From Cytobacillus oceanisediminis (lineage in GTDB: Bacteria; Bacillota; Bacilli; Bacillales; Cytobacillaceae): 64,000 nucleotides of DNA. The notes under the pieces were generated by a model. The model had not been told where the DNA came from. It ran no database searches and saw only the letters and a program-made list of their open reading frames with translations. Shown one piece after another: positions 8,683 to 16,898 of the stretch. The stretch lies in the NCBI RefSeq assembly GCF_007830235.1, contig NZ_VLKI01000003.1, positions 248,001 to 312,000 on the forward strand, given 5' to 3'. The number at the start of each line of letters is the position of its first letter. Position 1 is the first letter of the stretch. The position numbers and the translations under genes were made by a program.

Positions 8683-10983
8683 ATGAAAGTACGCAAGAAT
8701 CTGCCTGAAATAATGAAGGAACTCATTTCTGAACAGCAATACAAAGAAAATATCGTTCATTGGCATACAATTGAGGAAAAAGAAGCAAAAACAGCGGAGC
8801 TTCCTGATGACATTCATCCATCTTTAAAGGATGCGTTGTTAAAGAGAGGGATTACGAGGCTTTATAATCACCAAAAAACCTCTTATCAAACTGCGATGAA
8901 GGGGCAAAGCCTTGTAGCGGTTACACCGACTGCCTCCGGGAAAACGCTGTGCTATAACCTTCCTGTGCTTCAAACGATTGTGAATGATCCAAACGCGCGG
9001 GCTCTTTATATGTTTCCGACAAAAGCACTGGCACAGGATCAAAAAAGTGAAATCAATGAAATTATTCAGGAATCGGGATTGAATATAAATAGCTATACTT
9101 ATGATGGAGATACCCCAGCCAACATCCGGCAAAAGGTACGGAGGGCTGGCCATGTGGTCATTACAAATCCGGATATGCTTCATTCGGCAATATTGCCCCA
9201 TCATACAAAATGGGTTTCTTTGTTTGAGAATCTTAAATACGTAGTAATTGACGAACTCCATATTTACAGAGGCGTATTTGGAAGCCATGTGGCAAATGTG
9301 ATTCGCCGTCTAAGGAGAATTTGCCGGTTCTATGGAAGTGATCCAATTTTTATATGTACTTCTGCGACAATTGCAAACCCGCTCGAGCTTGCAGAGAAGC
9401 TAACGGAAAAGACGGTCAAACTGGTCGATAATAATGGGGCCCCAAGCGGGAAAAAGCATTTTGTTTTTTACAATCCGCCTATTGTCAATAAACCGCTGAA
9501 TATCAGGAGAAGTGCCACCCTGGAGGCGAGAAAGTTGGCAGGGGAGCTCCTGAAAAATAAAATACAGACCATTGTGTTTGCAAGAAGCCGGGTCAGAGTT
9601 GAGATTCTGTTGTCCTATCTGCAGGAACTTGTCAAACATAAGCTTGGCCCCAAAGCCATTCGAGGCTACAGGGGTGGCTATTTGCCAACCGAAAGGCGCG
9701 AAATTGAAAAAGGGCTGCGGTCAGGGGATATATATGGTGTTGTAAGTACCAATGCCCTTGAGCTTGGTGTGGATATAGGACAGCTTCAGGTGTGTGTCAT
9801 GACTGGATATCCGGGTACGATTGCCAGCTCCTGGCAGCAGGCAGGGCGTGCGGGAAGAAGGCATGGCGAATCGCTTGTCATCATGGTTGCAAGCTCAAGC
9901 CCGCTGGATCAATACGTCATTCAAAATCCAGATTACTTTTTTAATAAAAGCCCTGAGACTGCCCGAATAAACCCGGACAACCTCATTATTTTAGTGGATC
10001 ATATCAAATGTGCAGCCTATGAGCTTCCATTTAATGTTGGAGAGCGTTTTGGCACTTTTGAAACGGAAGAGGTTCTGGAATACCTGGCAGAGGAAAGAGT
10101 TCTCCATCAAAATGGAGATAAATTTTACTGGATGAATGACTCTTTTCCTGCCCATAATATCAGCCTCCGTTCAGCTTCCCAGGAGAATGTGGTCATTATT
10201 GACCAGTCTGATGTAGCCAATGTAAAGGTAATAGGTGAAATGGATCGTTTTTCTGCGATGACCCTTCTCCATGAAGAAGCAATCTATCTCCATCAAGGGA
10301 CACAATTTCAAGTGGAAATACTGGACTGGGAAGAGAAAAAAGCCTTCGTCCGCGAGGTGGATGTCGACTACTTCACAGATGCCAACCTGGCAGTTGAACT
10401 GAAGGTACTTGAACAGGATAAATCAAGGATTTCTTCCATAGGCGAGATAGGATTTGGAGATGTAAGTGTTGTGGCGATGGCAACGATTTTTAAAAAAATA
10501 AAGTTTGAAACCCACGAAAATATAGGGTCTGGTCCAATAACCCTGCCTGAAGAGGAGCTCCACACAAGCTCAACCTGGTTATCCTTAAAGGAAGAATCCT
10601 TAAAGTTTAAACAGGATCGGCTCGAGCAGGGCCTTATTGGAACAGCGCATGCGCTTAAGCATATTGTTCCTCTGTTTGTTATGTGCGACCCGCAGGACGT
10701 CCATGTGGTACCTCAAGTAAAGGCTGCCCATAATGAAAAACCGACAATCTTTTTCTATGACCGGTACCCTGGCGGTGTGGGTTTAAGCGAGAAGATATTT
10801 GGGGGAGTTGAACACATTATGCATGAAACCATGGAAATGGTCAGCAGATGTTCTTGTGAACATGGCTGCCCTTCCTGCATTGGTACGGATACTTCCTCTG
10901 AAACAGCAAAAAAAGACGTGCTTAGGATTCTTGCCTCCTTTAAAAATGCGACAAGCAGTGAAGGTGATAACATTGTCCATTAA
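8683..10983 (+). CDS. mrfA: DEAD/DEAH-box DNA helicase MrfA (YprA)
   Basis: A 766-residue superfamily-2 helicase. Motif I is TPTASGKT (about 83-90), motif II is DELH (about 190), and a helicase C domain has the QAGRAGRR motif VI. The C-terminal DUF1998 module has four cysteines (CSCEHGCPSC) for a zinc site. MrfA and MrfB form a B. subtilis repair pathway for mitomycin-type DNA adducts. I chose the ATG at 8683 after gaggtg; a GTG at 8674 overlaps that site. It overlaps mrfB by 11 bases. The LexA-like box upstream suggests DNA-damage control here. Confidence 0.92.
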   Translation: MKVRKNLPEIMKELISEQQYKENIVHWHTIEEKEAKTAELPDDIHPSLKDALLKRGITRLYNHQKTSYQTAMKGQSLVAVTPTASGKTLCYNLPVLQTIVNDPNARALYMFPTKALAQDQKSEINEIIQESGLNINSYTYDGDTPANIRQKVRRAGHVVITNPDMLHSAILPHHTKWVSLFENLKYVVIDELHIYRGVFGSHVANVIRRLRRICRFYGSDPIFICTSATIANPLELAEKLTEKTVKLVDNNGAPSGKKHFVFYNPPIVNKPLNIRRSATLEARKLAGELLKNKIQTIVFARSRVRVEILLSYLQELVKHKLGPKAIRGYRGGYLPTERREIEKGLRSGDIYGVVSTNALELGVDIGQLQVCVMTGYPGTIASSWQQAGRAGRRHGESLVIMVASSSPLDQYVIQNPDYFFNKSPETARINPDNLIILVDHIKCAAYELPFNVGERFGTFETEEVLEYLAEERVLHQNGDKFYWMNDSFPAHNISLRSASQENVVIIDQSDVANVKVIGEMDRFSAMTLLHEEAIYLHQGTQFQVEILDWEEKKAFVREVDVDYFTDANLAVELKVLEQDKSRISSIGEIGFGDVSVVAMATIFKKIKFETHENIGSGPITLPEEELHTSSTWLSLKEESLKFKQDRLEQGLIGTAHALKHIVPLFVMCDPQDVHVVPQVKAAHNEKPTIFFYDRYPGGVGLSEKIFGGVEHIMHETMEMVSRCSCEHGCPSCIGTDTSSETAKKDVLRILASFKNATSSEGDNIVH

Positions 10984-12226
10984 GAATAAGCTGAACAGGC
11001 TAAAAAGTCACCTTGGCACTGACAATTGCAATAAGCCTGCTCCTATTAAGAAACAGGAACCCAGTATAGAAGTGCCCTATAAAGAGGATTGGGAAAAGGA
11101 TGGGGTATATCCATTTTACTTTGAAGATTCCTATTGTCTTGTAAGAGAAAAGGAATATAGTCTCGATCAAATGCATGGCATTTATTCATTTGGCCAATTT
11201 GCGGCCGCAGTGGAGGCATGGAATTCTTCAAGTATCAGACACCCGCTCTCTGCCGCTGGCCATGATCCGGAAAATATTTTTTTCTTTGATACAGAGACAA
11301 CAGGCTTGGGTGGAGGGGCCGGGAATTCTATTTTTCTTCTCGGACAAGCCAGCCTTAAAGGAAATAAAGTAAAATTAAAGCAGCATATTCTCCCGCATCC
11401 AGGCGCCGAGATTCCTTTATATAAAAGCTTTCTCGGAAGTATTGATTATTCAACGATGGTGACCTATAACGGGAAAGCTTTCGACTGGCCCCAGGTTAAA
11501 ACGAGGCATACCCTGATCAGGGAACATGTACCAAAACTGCCTCCATTCGGGCATTTTGATTTATACCATGCTGCAAGGAGAATGTGGAAGCATAAGCTTG
11601 AGAGAATAAAGCTGGCTGCAGTTGAAAAAGATGTTTTGGGTATTGAACGAAAAGATGATATTCCAGGATTTCTCGCTCCCATGATTTATTTTGACTTCGT
11701 TGAAAGGAAAAACCCTGAAGGCATGCTCGGGATAATAAAACATAACGAAATTGATATTTTATCGCTGATCAGTTTATATACACATCTATCCTTTCAAATA
11801 TTGCGGCTTGATGATAGGCAAACGCCCCGCGAGGTTTTTGAGGTGGGTCGATGGCTTTCTTCTTTGGGAGAATCATCAGAAGCAAAAACAGCATTCAATA
11901 AAATTTCCGATGGCGAAACCCAAGAAGCCCTGGAAGCAAGATTTGCATTGGCGTTTGAGCATAAGAAACATAAAAACTGGGCTGAAGCGGCAAGATTATG
12001 GAAAAGCATAGCAGACAGAGGCAGCCTGAAATCAAAGCTGATTTCTTGCATTGAGCTGGCTAAAATCTATGAGCATCGTTTGAAAGATATCGACCAGGCT
12101 ATGGTATATGCAGAAAAAGCACTAGAGCTATACGGAGAAACCTCCGGAAAAGAAAAGGAAAAAACAAGTATAAAAGAGGAAGAGCTTGAAAAGAGGCTTG
12201 AACGCCTGAACAGAAAAAGCATTTAA
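10973..12226 (+). CDS. mrfB: DnaQ-like exonuclease MrfB (YprB) with C-terminal TPR
   Basis: A 417-residue protein. The RNase H-like exonuclease core (about 95-265) starts with the metal-binding motif FFDTETTGLGGG and later has VTYNGKAFDWP and a final acidic motif near HNEIDILSL. The last 110 residues form TPR-like helical repeats. It is the partner nuclease of MrfA. Translation most likely starts at TTG 10973, seven bases after gaaggtg and inside the end of mrfA. The longer open frame to 10799 merely reads out of frame through mrfA. Confidence 0.88.
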   Translation: MSIKNKLNRLKSHLGTDNCNKPAPIKKQEPSIEVPYKEDWEKDGVYPFYFEDSYCLVREKEYSLDQMHGIYSFGQFAAAVEAWNSSSIRHPLSAAGHDPENIFFFDTETTGLGGGAGNSIFLLGQASLKGNKVKLKQHILPHPGAEIPLYKSFLGSIDYSTMVTYNGKAFDWPQVKTRHTLIREHVPKLPPFGHFDLYHAARRMWKHKLERIKLAAVEKDVLGIERKDDIPGFLAPMIYFDFVERKNPEGMLGIIKHNEIDILSLISLYTHLSFQILRLDDRQTPREVFEVGRWLSSLGESSEAKTAFNKISDGETQEALEARFALAFEHKKHKNWAEAARLWKSIADRGSLKSKLISCIELAKIYEHRLKDIDQAMVYAEKALELYGETSGKEKEKTSIKEEELEKRLERLNRKSI

Positions 12227-12371
12227 TTGATTGCAATTTTATTTGTAATAAAACTTTAATATTCCAGACAAAAAAATCCACTATTTCCTAGTTGTCTGTA
12301 CCTCTTGTAAGCGGTAAAATAAGTAGCTGTGTGGTACTTTTTTAGGAATAATATATAGTGAGGCTGGTAAT

Positions 12372-12467
12372 ATGTATAAAGCAATTTTATTTTTATTCTT
12401 CCTTGTAATTTTCACTACAGCTATCGTTTTTTCCAACCTAAAAGACAGTTTTTACAGTATGCTCTAA
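12372..12467 (+). CDS. Possible 31-residue single-pass membrane peptide
   Basis: An ATG eight bases after gtgagg opens a 31-codon frame. It encodes a short basic start, an 18-residue hydrophobic helix (AILFLFFLVIFTTAIVF) and a polar tail. This looks like a real micro-protein of the kind often found in spore formers. It lies between mrfB and cotD in a 348-base gap. No family is recognised, and chance cannot be ruled out. Confidence 0.4.
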   Translation: MYKAILFLFFLVIFTTAIVFSNLKDSFYSML

Positions 12468-12517
12468 ACAAAAACCTAAAAAACTATGCTAAATTAGGTA
12501 TTTTCATTAGTACAAGA

Positions 12518-12568
12518 ATCCCCTTTCTTACATAGGTTGTTAGTGTAAATACAATTCAGAAAGGGGAT
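12518..12568 (+). promoter_or_regulatory. cotD control region: inverted repeat and GerE-like box
   Basis: ATCCCCTTTCT (12518-12528) and AGAAAGGGGAT (12558-12568) form a perfect 11-base inverted repeat; its right arm contains the cotD Shine-Dalgarno. In the loop, ACATAGGTTGTT (12529-12540) matches the GerE consensus RWWTRGGYNNYY at 11 of 12 positions. In B. subtilis cotD is controlled by SigK and GerE. I could not place a clean SigK -10. Confidence 0.45.
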
Positions 12569-12574
12569 CTTTAC

Positions 12575-12961
12575 ATGCATTGCAGACCAAGACCATCGCA
12601 GGTAATGCCTGCAGTTGTTCATCCGACAAAATGCTGTGTAACTCATTCGTTTCAAAACGTAGTGGTTCCGCACATTCATCCTACACACCATACACATGTA
12701 AACCACACTAACTATGAGAATCAGCATTCCTATCCTCATACTCAATCAGTTGTGAATGAGGTGACAACCTCTAATGTAAATGTGGGGCCAAGACCAGGTG
12801 TAGCAGGAGCATATAGTCCAGGAATGGGACCAGGATTTGGAGGTCCGGGACCTGGAATGGGAATGGGTCCTGGATATGGTGGCCCAGGAACAGGAGTAGC
12901 TGGAGCATCAACTGGCCCGGGAATGGGACCTAAGCAAGGGCCAAGTTTTTACGGAAGATAA
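12575..12961 (+). CDS. cotD: Spore coat protein CotD
   Basis: A 128-residue coat protein. Its His-rich, Cys-containing N-terminal half (MHCRPRPSQVMPAVVHPTKC, then several HTH and HPH runs) matches the CotD family of the inner coat. The C-terminal 45 residues are a low-complexity GPGMG/GPGYGG repeat, longer and more collagen-like than in B. subtilis CotD. A perfect aaagggg site precedes the ATG. It lies between mrfB and ypsA as in B. subtilis. Expression late in the mother cell is expected. Confidence 0.88.
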   Translation: MHCRPRPSQVMPAVVHPTKCCVTHSFQNVVVPHIHPTHHTHVNHTNYENQHSYPHTQSVVNEVTTSNVNVGPRPGVAGAYSPGMGPGFGGPGPGMGMGPGYGGPGTGVAGASTGPGMGPKQGPSFYGR

Positions 12962-12993
12962 AGAACAAGGGCTATATGCCCTTGTTCTTTATC
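12958..12993 (+). terminator. Intrinsic terminator after cotD
   Basis: AAAGAACAAGGGC/GCCCTTGTTCTTT, a 13-base perfect stem with a TATAT loop; it overlaps the cotD stop codon. Confidence 0.85.
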
Positions 12994-13150
12994 TTATGGT
13001 TCTGTATAAATCAATAAGGTACAGAACTATATTTTTTATTGGAAAAATTATCAGTTTAAGCGCATACTATAAGAATAAACTTCTTTAGAGGAAAACACCC
13101 AACACAAATACGGCATTATCAGCCAGAAATGTTTTAAGGAGTTTTGCATC

Positions 13151-13720
13151 TTGTCTAAAGTAGCAGTTGTTTCGGGGTATAAACCATTTGAGGTCGGGAT
13201 ATTCAAGAACGATGATCCCGCGGTCGGTTACATAAAAACTGCAATAAAGAAAAGTTTGCTTTCTTTGCTTGACGATGGGTTGGAGTGGGTAATCATCAGC
13301 GGCCAGCTTGGAACAGAACTATGGGCTGCTGAAGTTGTTTTTGACCTGCAGCTGGAAGGGTATTCGGAACTGCAGCTTGCAGTCATTACTCCTTTTTTGG
13401 AACAGGAGGCATCCTGGAAGGATACTAATAAAGAATGGTATGAGTCCATACTTGTCCAGGCTGATTTTGTTGACTCCGTATCCCGGAAACCATATGAAAA
13501 CCCGCAGCAGTTCAGGCTTAAAAATCATTTTCTTGTTAATAAAAGCGATGTGCTCCTTCTATTTTACGATTCGGAAAAAGAGGGCAGTCCCAAATACCTA
13601 TACGAAACCGCCCAAAAATATGAAGAAGAAAATGAATATCAAATTAGACTAATCACCTTTTATGATTTACAATTGATTGTAGAAGAAGAACAATTGTCAC
13701 AGCGAGATAAGTTTGAATAG
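13151..13720 (+). CDS. ypsA: YpsA, SLOG-superfamily protein (DUF1273)
   Basis: A 189-residue soluble protein of the YpsA/DUF1273 group within the SLOG nucleotide-binding superfamily. Early Gly-rich segments ([15 protein letters not shown]) and [20 protein letters not shown] near residue 140 fit a Rossmann-like fold. In B. subtilis and S. aureus YpsA affects cell division, consistent with its place next to gpsB. Translation starts at TTG 13151 with aaggag ten bases upstream. Length is typical. Confidence 0.85.
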   Translation: MSKVAVVSGYKPFEVGIFKNDDPAVGYIKTAIKKSLLSLLDDGLEWVIISGQLGTELWAAEVVFDLQLEGYSELQLAVITPFLEQEASWKDTNKEWYESILVQADFVDSVSRKPYENPQQFRLKNHFLVNKSDVLLLFYDSEKEGSPKYLYETAQKYEEENEYQIRLITFYDLQLIVEEEQLSQRDKFE

Positions 13721-13797
13721 TGCATAGATAAATTGACAAAAGTCCATATTTTTGAAAAAATAATAATGATGATTGGCGATATACCGAGGTGAGTGTA

Positions 13798-14097
13798 ATG
13801 CTATCCGATAAAATTAAATTAACGGCAAAAGATATTTTGGAAAAAGAGTTTAAAACAGCTATGCGCGGTTATAAACCTGAGGATGTAGATAAATTTTTAG
13901 ACTTGGTTATAAAAGACTATGAAGCATTCCATCAGGAAATTGAAGAACTTCAGCAGGAAAATATGAGATTAAAGAAGCAGGTTGAAGAAGCTTCACGCCG
14001 GCCAGCGGCACAAACTGCCGGCACAACGAATTTTGACATTTTAAAAAGATTATCCAACCTGGAAAAGCACGTTTTTGGCAGTAAGTTGTATGATTGA
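13798..14097 (+). CDS. gpsB: Cell division regulator GpsB
   Basis: A 99-residue DivIVA-like protein. The N-terminal membrane-binding domain ([20 protein letters not shown]) is followed by a coiled coil (about 35-65), a variable Ala/Thr linker and a short C-terminal trimerisation helix ([17 protein letters not shown]). GpsB moves penicillin-binding protein 1 between septum and side wall. I chose the ATG at 13798 after gaggtg; a GTG at 13789 overlaps that site. The order ypsA-gpsB-rnpB matches B. subtilis. Confidence 0.93.
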   Translation: MLSDKIKLTAKDILEKEFKTAMRGYKPEDVDKFLDLVIKDYEAFHQEIEELQQENMRLKKQVEEASRRPAAQTAGTTNFDILKRLSNLEKHVFGSKLYD

Positions 14098-14129
14098 CAG
14101 GAATTATCAGTTTTTCCTATTTAAAACCA

Positions 14130-14158
14130 TTGCTATTCCAACAGAGATTTCATATAAT
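14130..14158 (+). promoter_or_regulatory. SigA-type promoter of rnpB
   Basis: -35 TTGCTA and -10 TATAAT with the optimal 17-base spacer. Predicted initiation falls at about 14166-14172, just where the RNase P RNA begins. Confidence 0.7.
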
Positions 14159-14171
14159 AATCTTTGTGATC

Positions 14172-14578
14172 ATTAATAGCGTTCGGGTAATCGCTGCAAG
14201 ATGTTTTCATATTGTAGAGGAAAGTCCATGCTCGCACAGGCTGAGATGCCTGTAGTGTTCGTGCCTAGCCAATTCATAAGCTAGGGCAGCCTGAGCTTAT
14301 GCTCGGCTGACGGCAGGGAAAATGCCTAAGTCCTTCGGGATATGGCATGAATACCTTGAAAGTGCCACAGTGACGTAGCCTTTTCAGAAATGAAAAGGGT
14401 GGAACGAGGTAAACCCCGCGAGCGAGAAACCCAAATGATGGTAGGGGCACTTTCCCTGAGGAAATGAACAACGGGAAGGACAGGCAAACGCCTGTAGATA
14501 GATGATTACCACCTGAGTACGAGACATTAGTCGCTTGCAGTACTATGGTACAAAACATGGCTTACAGAACGTTATTAG
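14172..14578 (+). ncRNA. rnpB: RNase P RNA, bacterial type B
   Basis: The catalytic RNA of RNase P, about 407 nt. The terminal helix pairs TAATAGCGTTC at the 5' end with GAACGTTATTA at the 3' end. Diagnostic conserved blocks are visible: CGGGTAATCGCTGCA, GAGGAAAGTCCATGCTCGCA near the start, GGGTGGAACGAGGTAAACCC in the middle, and the ACGAGACATTAG segment near the end. The layout is that of Bacillus type B. The precise ends are set by pairing only. Small frames within it are not genes. Confidence 0.95.
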
Positions 14579-14604
14579 TGAGACAGTATGAGTGTTATAT
14601 ATTC

Positions 14605-14636
14605 AAGCTCTCCTTTTTAAGGAGAGCTTTTTTATT
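14605..14636 (+). terminator. Intrinsic terminator of rnpB
   Basis: AAGCTCTCCTT/AAGGAGAGCTT, a perfect 11-base stem with a three-base loop followed by a T run. Confidence 0.9.
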
Positions 14637-14729
14637 TAACCAATTGAATGATAGTAAGGCATACATATAGCTTATTGTGTACCATTAGCTTATTGCATCA
14701 ATGCAGCGAAGAGCTATAACTCAGAAAAT

Positions 14730-14865
14730 AATTGCGTCCCACAGAATAGTTATTGATCCAAGCAAGGGGGAAATGCGCCGATACGGTCGCCGAATGCGCC
14801 GATCCAAGTGAAAATTGTGTTGGTAGAAATTATTTGCGCCGTTCCAGCAACAAATGCGCACCATA
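14730..14865. repeat. Phased TGCGCC repeats in the rnpB-ypsC gap
   Basis: The 370-base gap between the rnpB terminator and ypsC holds no gene. It carries AATGCGCCGAT twice (14772 and 14793) and related TGCG(T/C)C or TGCGCA cores near 14734, 14835 and 14855, so units recur at about 20-21 bases or twice that. A short palindromic stretch (TGTGATAATCACATA, near 14933) follows. Similar phased motifs occur at 36762 and 44482. Confidence 0.5.
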
Positions 14866-15007
14866 CTAATCTATATGGTCCATGATCAGCGCTGCCTTCG
14901 TTGCGGTCAGGCGAATAAACATATATACTTTATGTGATAATCACATATACTAATTCCTTAAAAGTGTACATATCAGAAAGAACAATTTTTAAAGTAAGGG
15001 TGAAATT

Positions 15008-16147
15008 ATGTCAAAATATGATTTGATCGCAACGACTGCAATGGGTCTTGAAGCTTTGGCAGCGAAAGAAGTGCGAGATCTAGGATATGAGTGCGAAGTT
15101 GAAAACGGGAGGATTACTTTCAAGGGAGACGAAGCCGCTATTGTCCGTTCTAACTTATGGTTAAGGACAGCAGACAGAGTCCGGATAAAAGTAGGTGAAT
15201 TCAAAGCAACAAGCTTTGATGAGCTTTTTGAAAAAACAAAATCTCTGCCTTGGGAAAATTACATGCCGGAAAACGCCGAGTTTCCCGTTTCGGGCAAATC
15301 TGTAAAATCGAAACTTTTTTCTGTTTCCGATTGCCAGGCCATTGTTAAGAAAGCAATCGTGGAACGGATGAGAACGAAATATAAAAAAACAGGCTGGCTT
15401 GAAGAAAATGGGCCTCTATTTAAAATAGAAGTGGCACTTCATAAAGATGTGGCATTATTGACGATTGATGCCAGCGGAAGCGGCCTGCATAAACGAGGAT
15501 ACCGTGCTGGCCAAGGGGAAGCACCGCTGAAGGAAACTCTTGCAGCCGCATTGGTGATGCTGACAAATTGGACTCCAGACAAGCCGTTCGTTGATCCTTT
15601 CTGTGGATCCGGCACGATTCCAATTGAAGCTGCATTGATCGGCCAAAATATCGCACCTGGTTTTAATCGTGAATTTATATCAGAAGCATGGCACTGGATT
15701 CCTGAAAAAGTCTGGGAGGATGCCAGAAACGAAGCTGAGGATTTGGCAAATTATGATCAGCCTCTGGATATCGCCGGAGCCGATATTGATCACAGAATGG
15801 TGAAAATAGCCGAAGAGAATGCTTTTGAAGCCGGCTTGGGAGAACTCATTAATTTTAAACAAATGCAGGTAAGAGATTTTACGACCACTAAGGAATATGG
15901 AGTGATTGTCGGAAATCCGCCTTATGGCGAAAGGCTTGGTGAGAAGGCGGCTGTGCAGAGAATGTATGCCGAAATGGGCAAAGCCTTAGCCCCACTTGAT
16001 ACATGGTCGATCTATATTTTGACCTCTGATGAAGAATTTGAGACTCATTTTGGAAAACCTGCAACGAAGAAACGCAAGCTCTTTAACGGTTTTATCCGTA
16101 CTGATTATTATCAGTACTGGGGCAAAAGGCCGCCAAGAAACAAATAA
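15008..16147 (+). CDS. ypsC: THUMP-domain 23S rRNA guanine-N2 methyltransferase YpsC (RlmL-like)
   Basis: A 379-residue SAM-dependent RNA methyltransferase. An N-terminal ferredoxin-like plus THUMP region (about 1-155) binds RNA. The Rossmann methyltransferase domain follows, with DPFCGSGTIPIEAA (about 197-210) for SAM binding and the NPPYGERLG motif (about 300) for base methylation on an exocyclic amine. It matches the N-terminal half of E. coli RlmL, which makes m2G2445 in 23S rRNA; the target here is inferred. The start follows aagggtg. Position after rnpB is as in B. subtilis. Confidence 0.88.
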   Translation: MSKYDLIATTAMGLEALAAKEVRDLGYECEVENGRITFKGDEAAIVRSNLWLRTADRVRIKVGEFKATSFDELFEKTKSLPWENYMPENAEFPVSGKSVKSKLFSVSDCQAIVKKAIVERMRTKYKKTGWLEENGPLFKIEVALHKDVALLTIDASGSGLHKRGYRAGQGEAPLKETLAAALVMLTNWTPDKPFVDPFCGSGTIPIEAALIGQNIAPGFNREFISEAWHWIPEKVWEDARNEAEDLANYDQPLDIAGADIDHRMVKIAEENAFEAGLGELINFKQMQVRDFTTTKEYGVIVGNPPYGERLGEKAAVQRMYAEMGKALAPLDTWSIYILTSDEEFETHFGKPATKKRKLFNGFIRTDYYQYWGKRPPRNK

Positions 16148-16163
16148 GCTTTTCCTTTTAAAA

Positions 16164-16421
16164 TGGCTCTGTTAAGGCTTATTGTTGTTTTTTAAGCACC
16201 CTGTTGATTGGAGCGGAAGGCACTAATCCCGCGAAAATGCATTCGCATTTCCTTCGTGCGGTGTTATTTCAGGGAAGCTTATTCAAAGTCCTGCGGGAGT
16301 GCGGATCAAAGGGAGACCCCGCAGGAGCAAAGCGACGAGGAGCGTCGGACCGCCCGCGGAAAGGGAGTGCCTCGTGCTGAAATCAACAGGCAAATTTAAC
16401 AGTGTCTTTAAAATAAAGCCA
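16164..16421. repeat. MITE-like Bacillaceae intergenic repeat
   Basis: A 258-base element bounded by TGGCT and AGCCA. CTGTTAA and CTGTTGATT recur near each end in inverted order. The GC-rich body (CTGCGGGAGTG, GGGAGACCCCGCAGGAGCAA, GACCGCCCGCGGAAAG) is the signature of a repeat I know from many Bacillus genomes. It has no transposase, and the open frame at 16208 crosses only repeat sequence. It fills the 338-base gap between ypsC and the next small gene. Confidence 0.65.
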
Positions 16422-16486
16422 TTAAGCATAAAACCTCCTGTTTATGAATAGACTATACTTATCTAATTCTGTCAGGAGGGATGGCA

Positions 16487-16654
16487 ATGAAGCATTCTAC
16501 TATTGATTTTCATAAAATTTCGCAGGCACTGAACGGAACAATGGAAGCAATTCAAGGAGAAGGTGATTCTTCGGCTGAGGCTCTTGAGAGTCTTAGAAAT
16601 GCGCAGGACGAACTGCAGCAGGCATTGTCATTTTCCATGTCTCGCATTAACTAA
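16487..16654 (+). CDS. Small hypothetical protein (55 residues)
   Basis: A 55-residue acidic, helical protein (MKHSTIDFHKISQALNGTME to MSRIN). The start has a near-perfect caggaggg site seven bases upstream, and a strong terminator follows the stop, so it is very likely expressed on its own. It is located between a repeat element and the DinG-type helicase. I do not recognise the family. No cysteines, signal or membrane segment are visible. Confidence 0.65.
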   Translation: MKHSTIDFHKISQALNGTMEAIQGEGDSSAEALESLRNAQDELQQALSFSMSRIN

Positions 16655-16674
16655 AAGATAAAACATGAAGTAGC

Positions 16675-16712
16675 TGCAGGGGCTGGCTGTAAAAGCACCC
16701 CTGCTTTTTTGT
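16675..16712 (+). terminator. Intrinsic terminator of the 55-residue gene
   Basis: GCAGGGG/CCCCTGC with a 16-base loop and a run of six T. Confidence 0.75.
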
Positions 16713-16898
16713 GAATTTTCGGCGGCGGAACTGCCCACAACCTTCAAATGGTATTATTCTTGACAGCTGCCATATTTGCGATAAAATTGTATGATGTTCA
16801 TTTGTTTATAAACAGCAAAAAATTGAAATAATGATATAACCGCAATAACGGCGTCTGCAATTTAAGACGCTTTAACTTTTTATTTACGGAGGGGTATC

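Noticed and set aside
14274-14558. 94-codon open frame on the minus strand
   Set aside because: Lies inside the RNase P RNA gene.
16208-16399. 63-codon frame in the ypsC-ypvA gap
   Set aside because: Falls wholly inside the repeated element and lacks a ribosome binding site.
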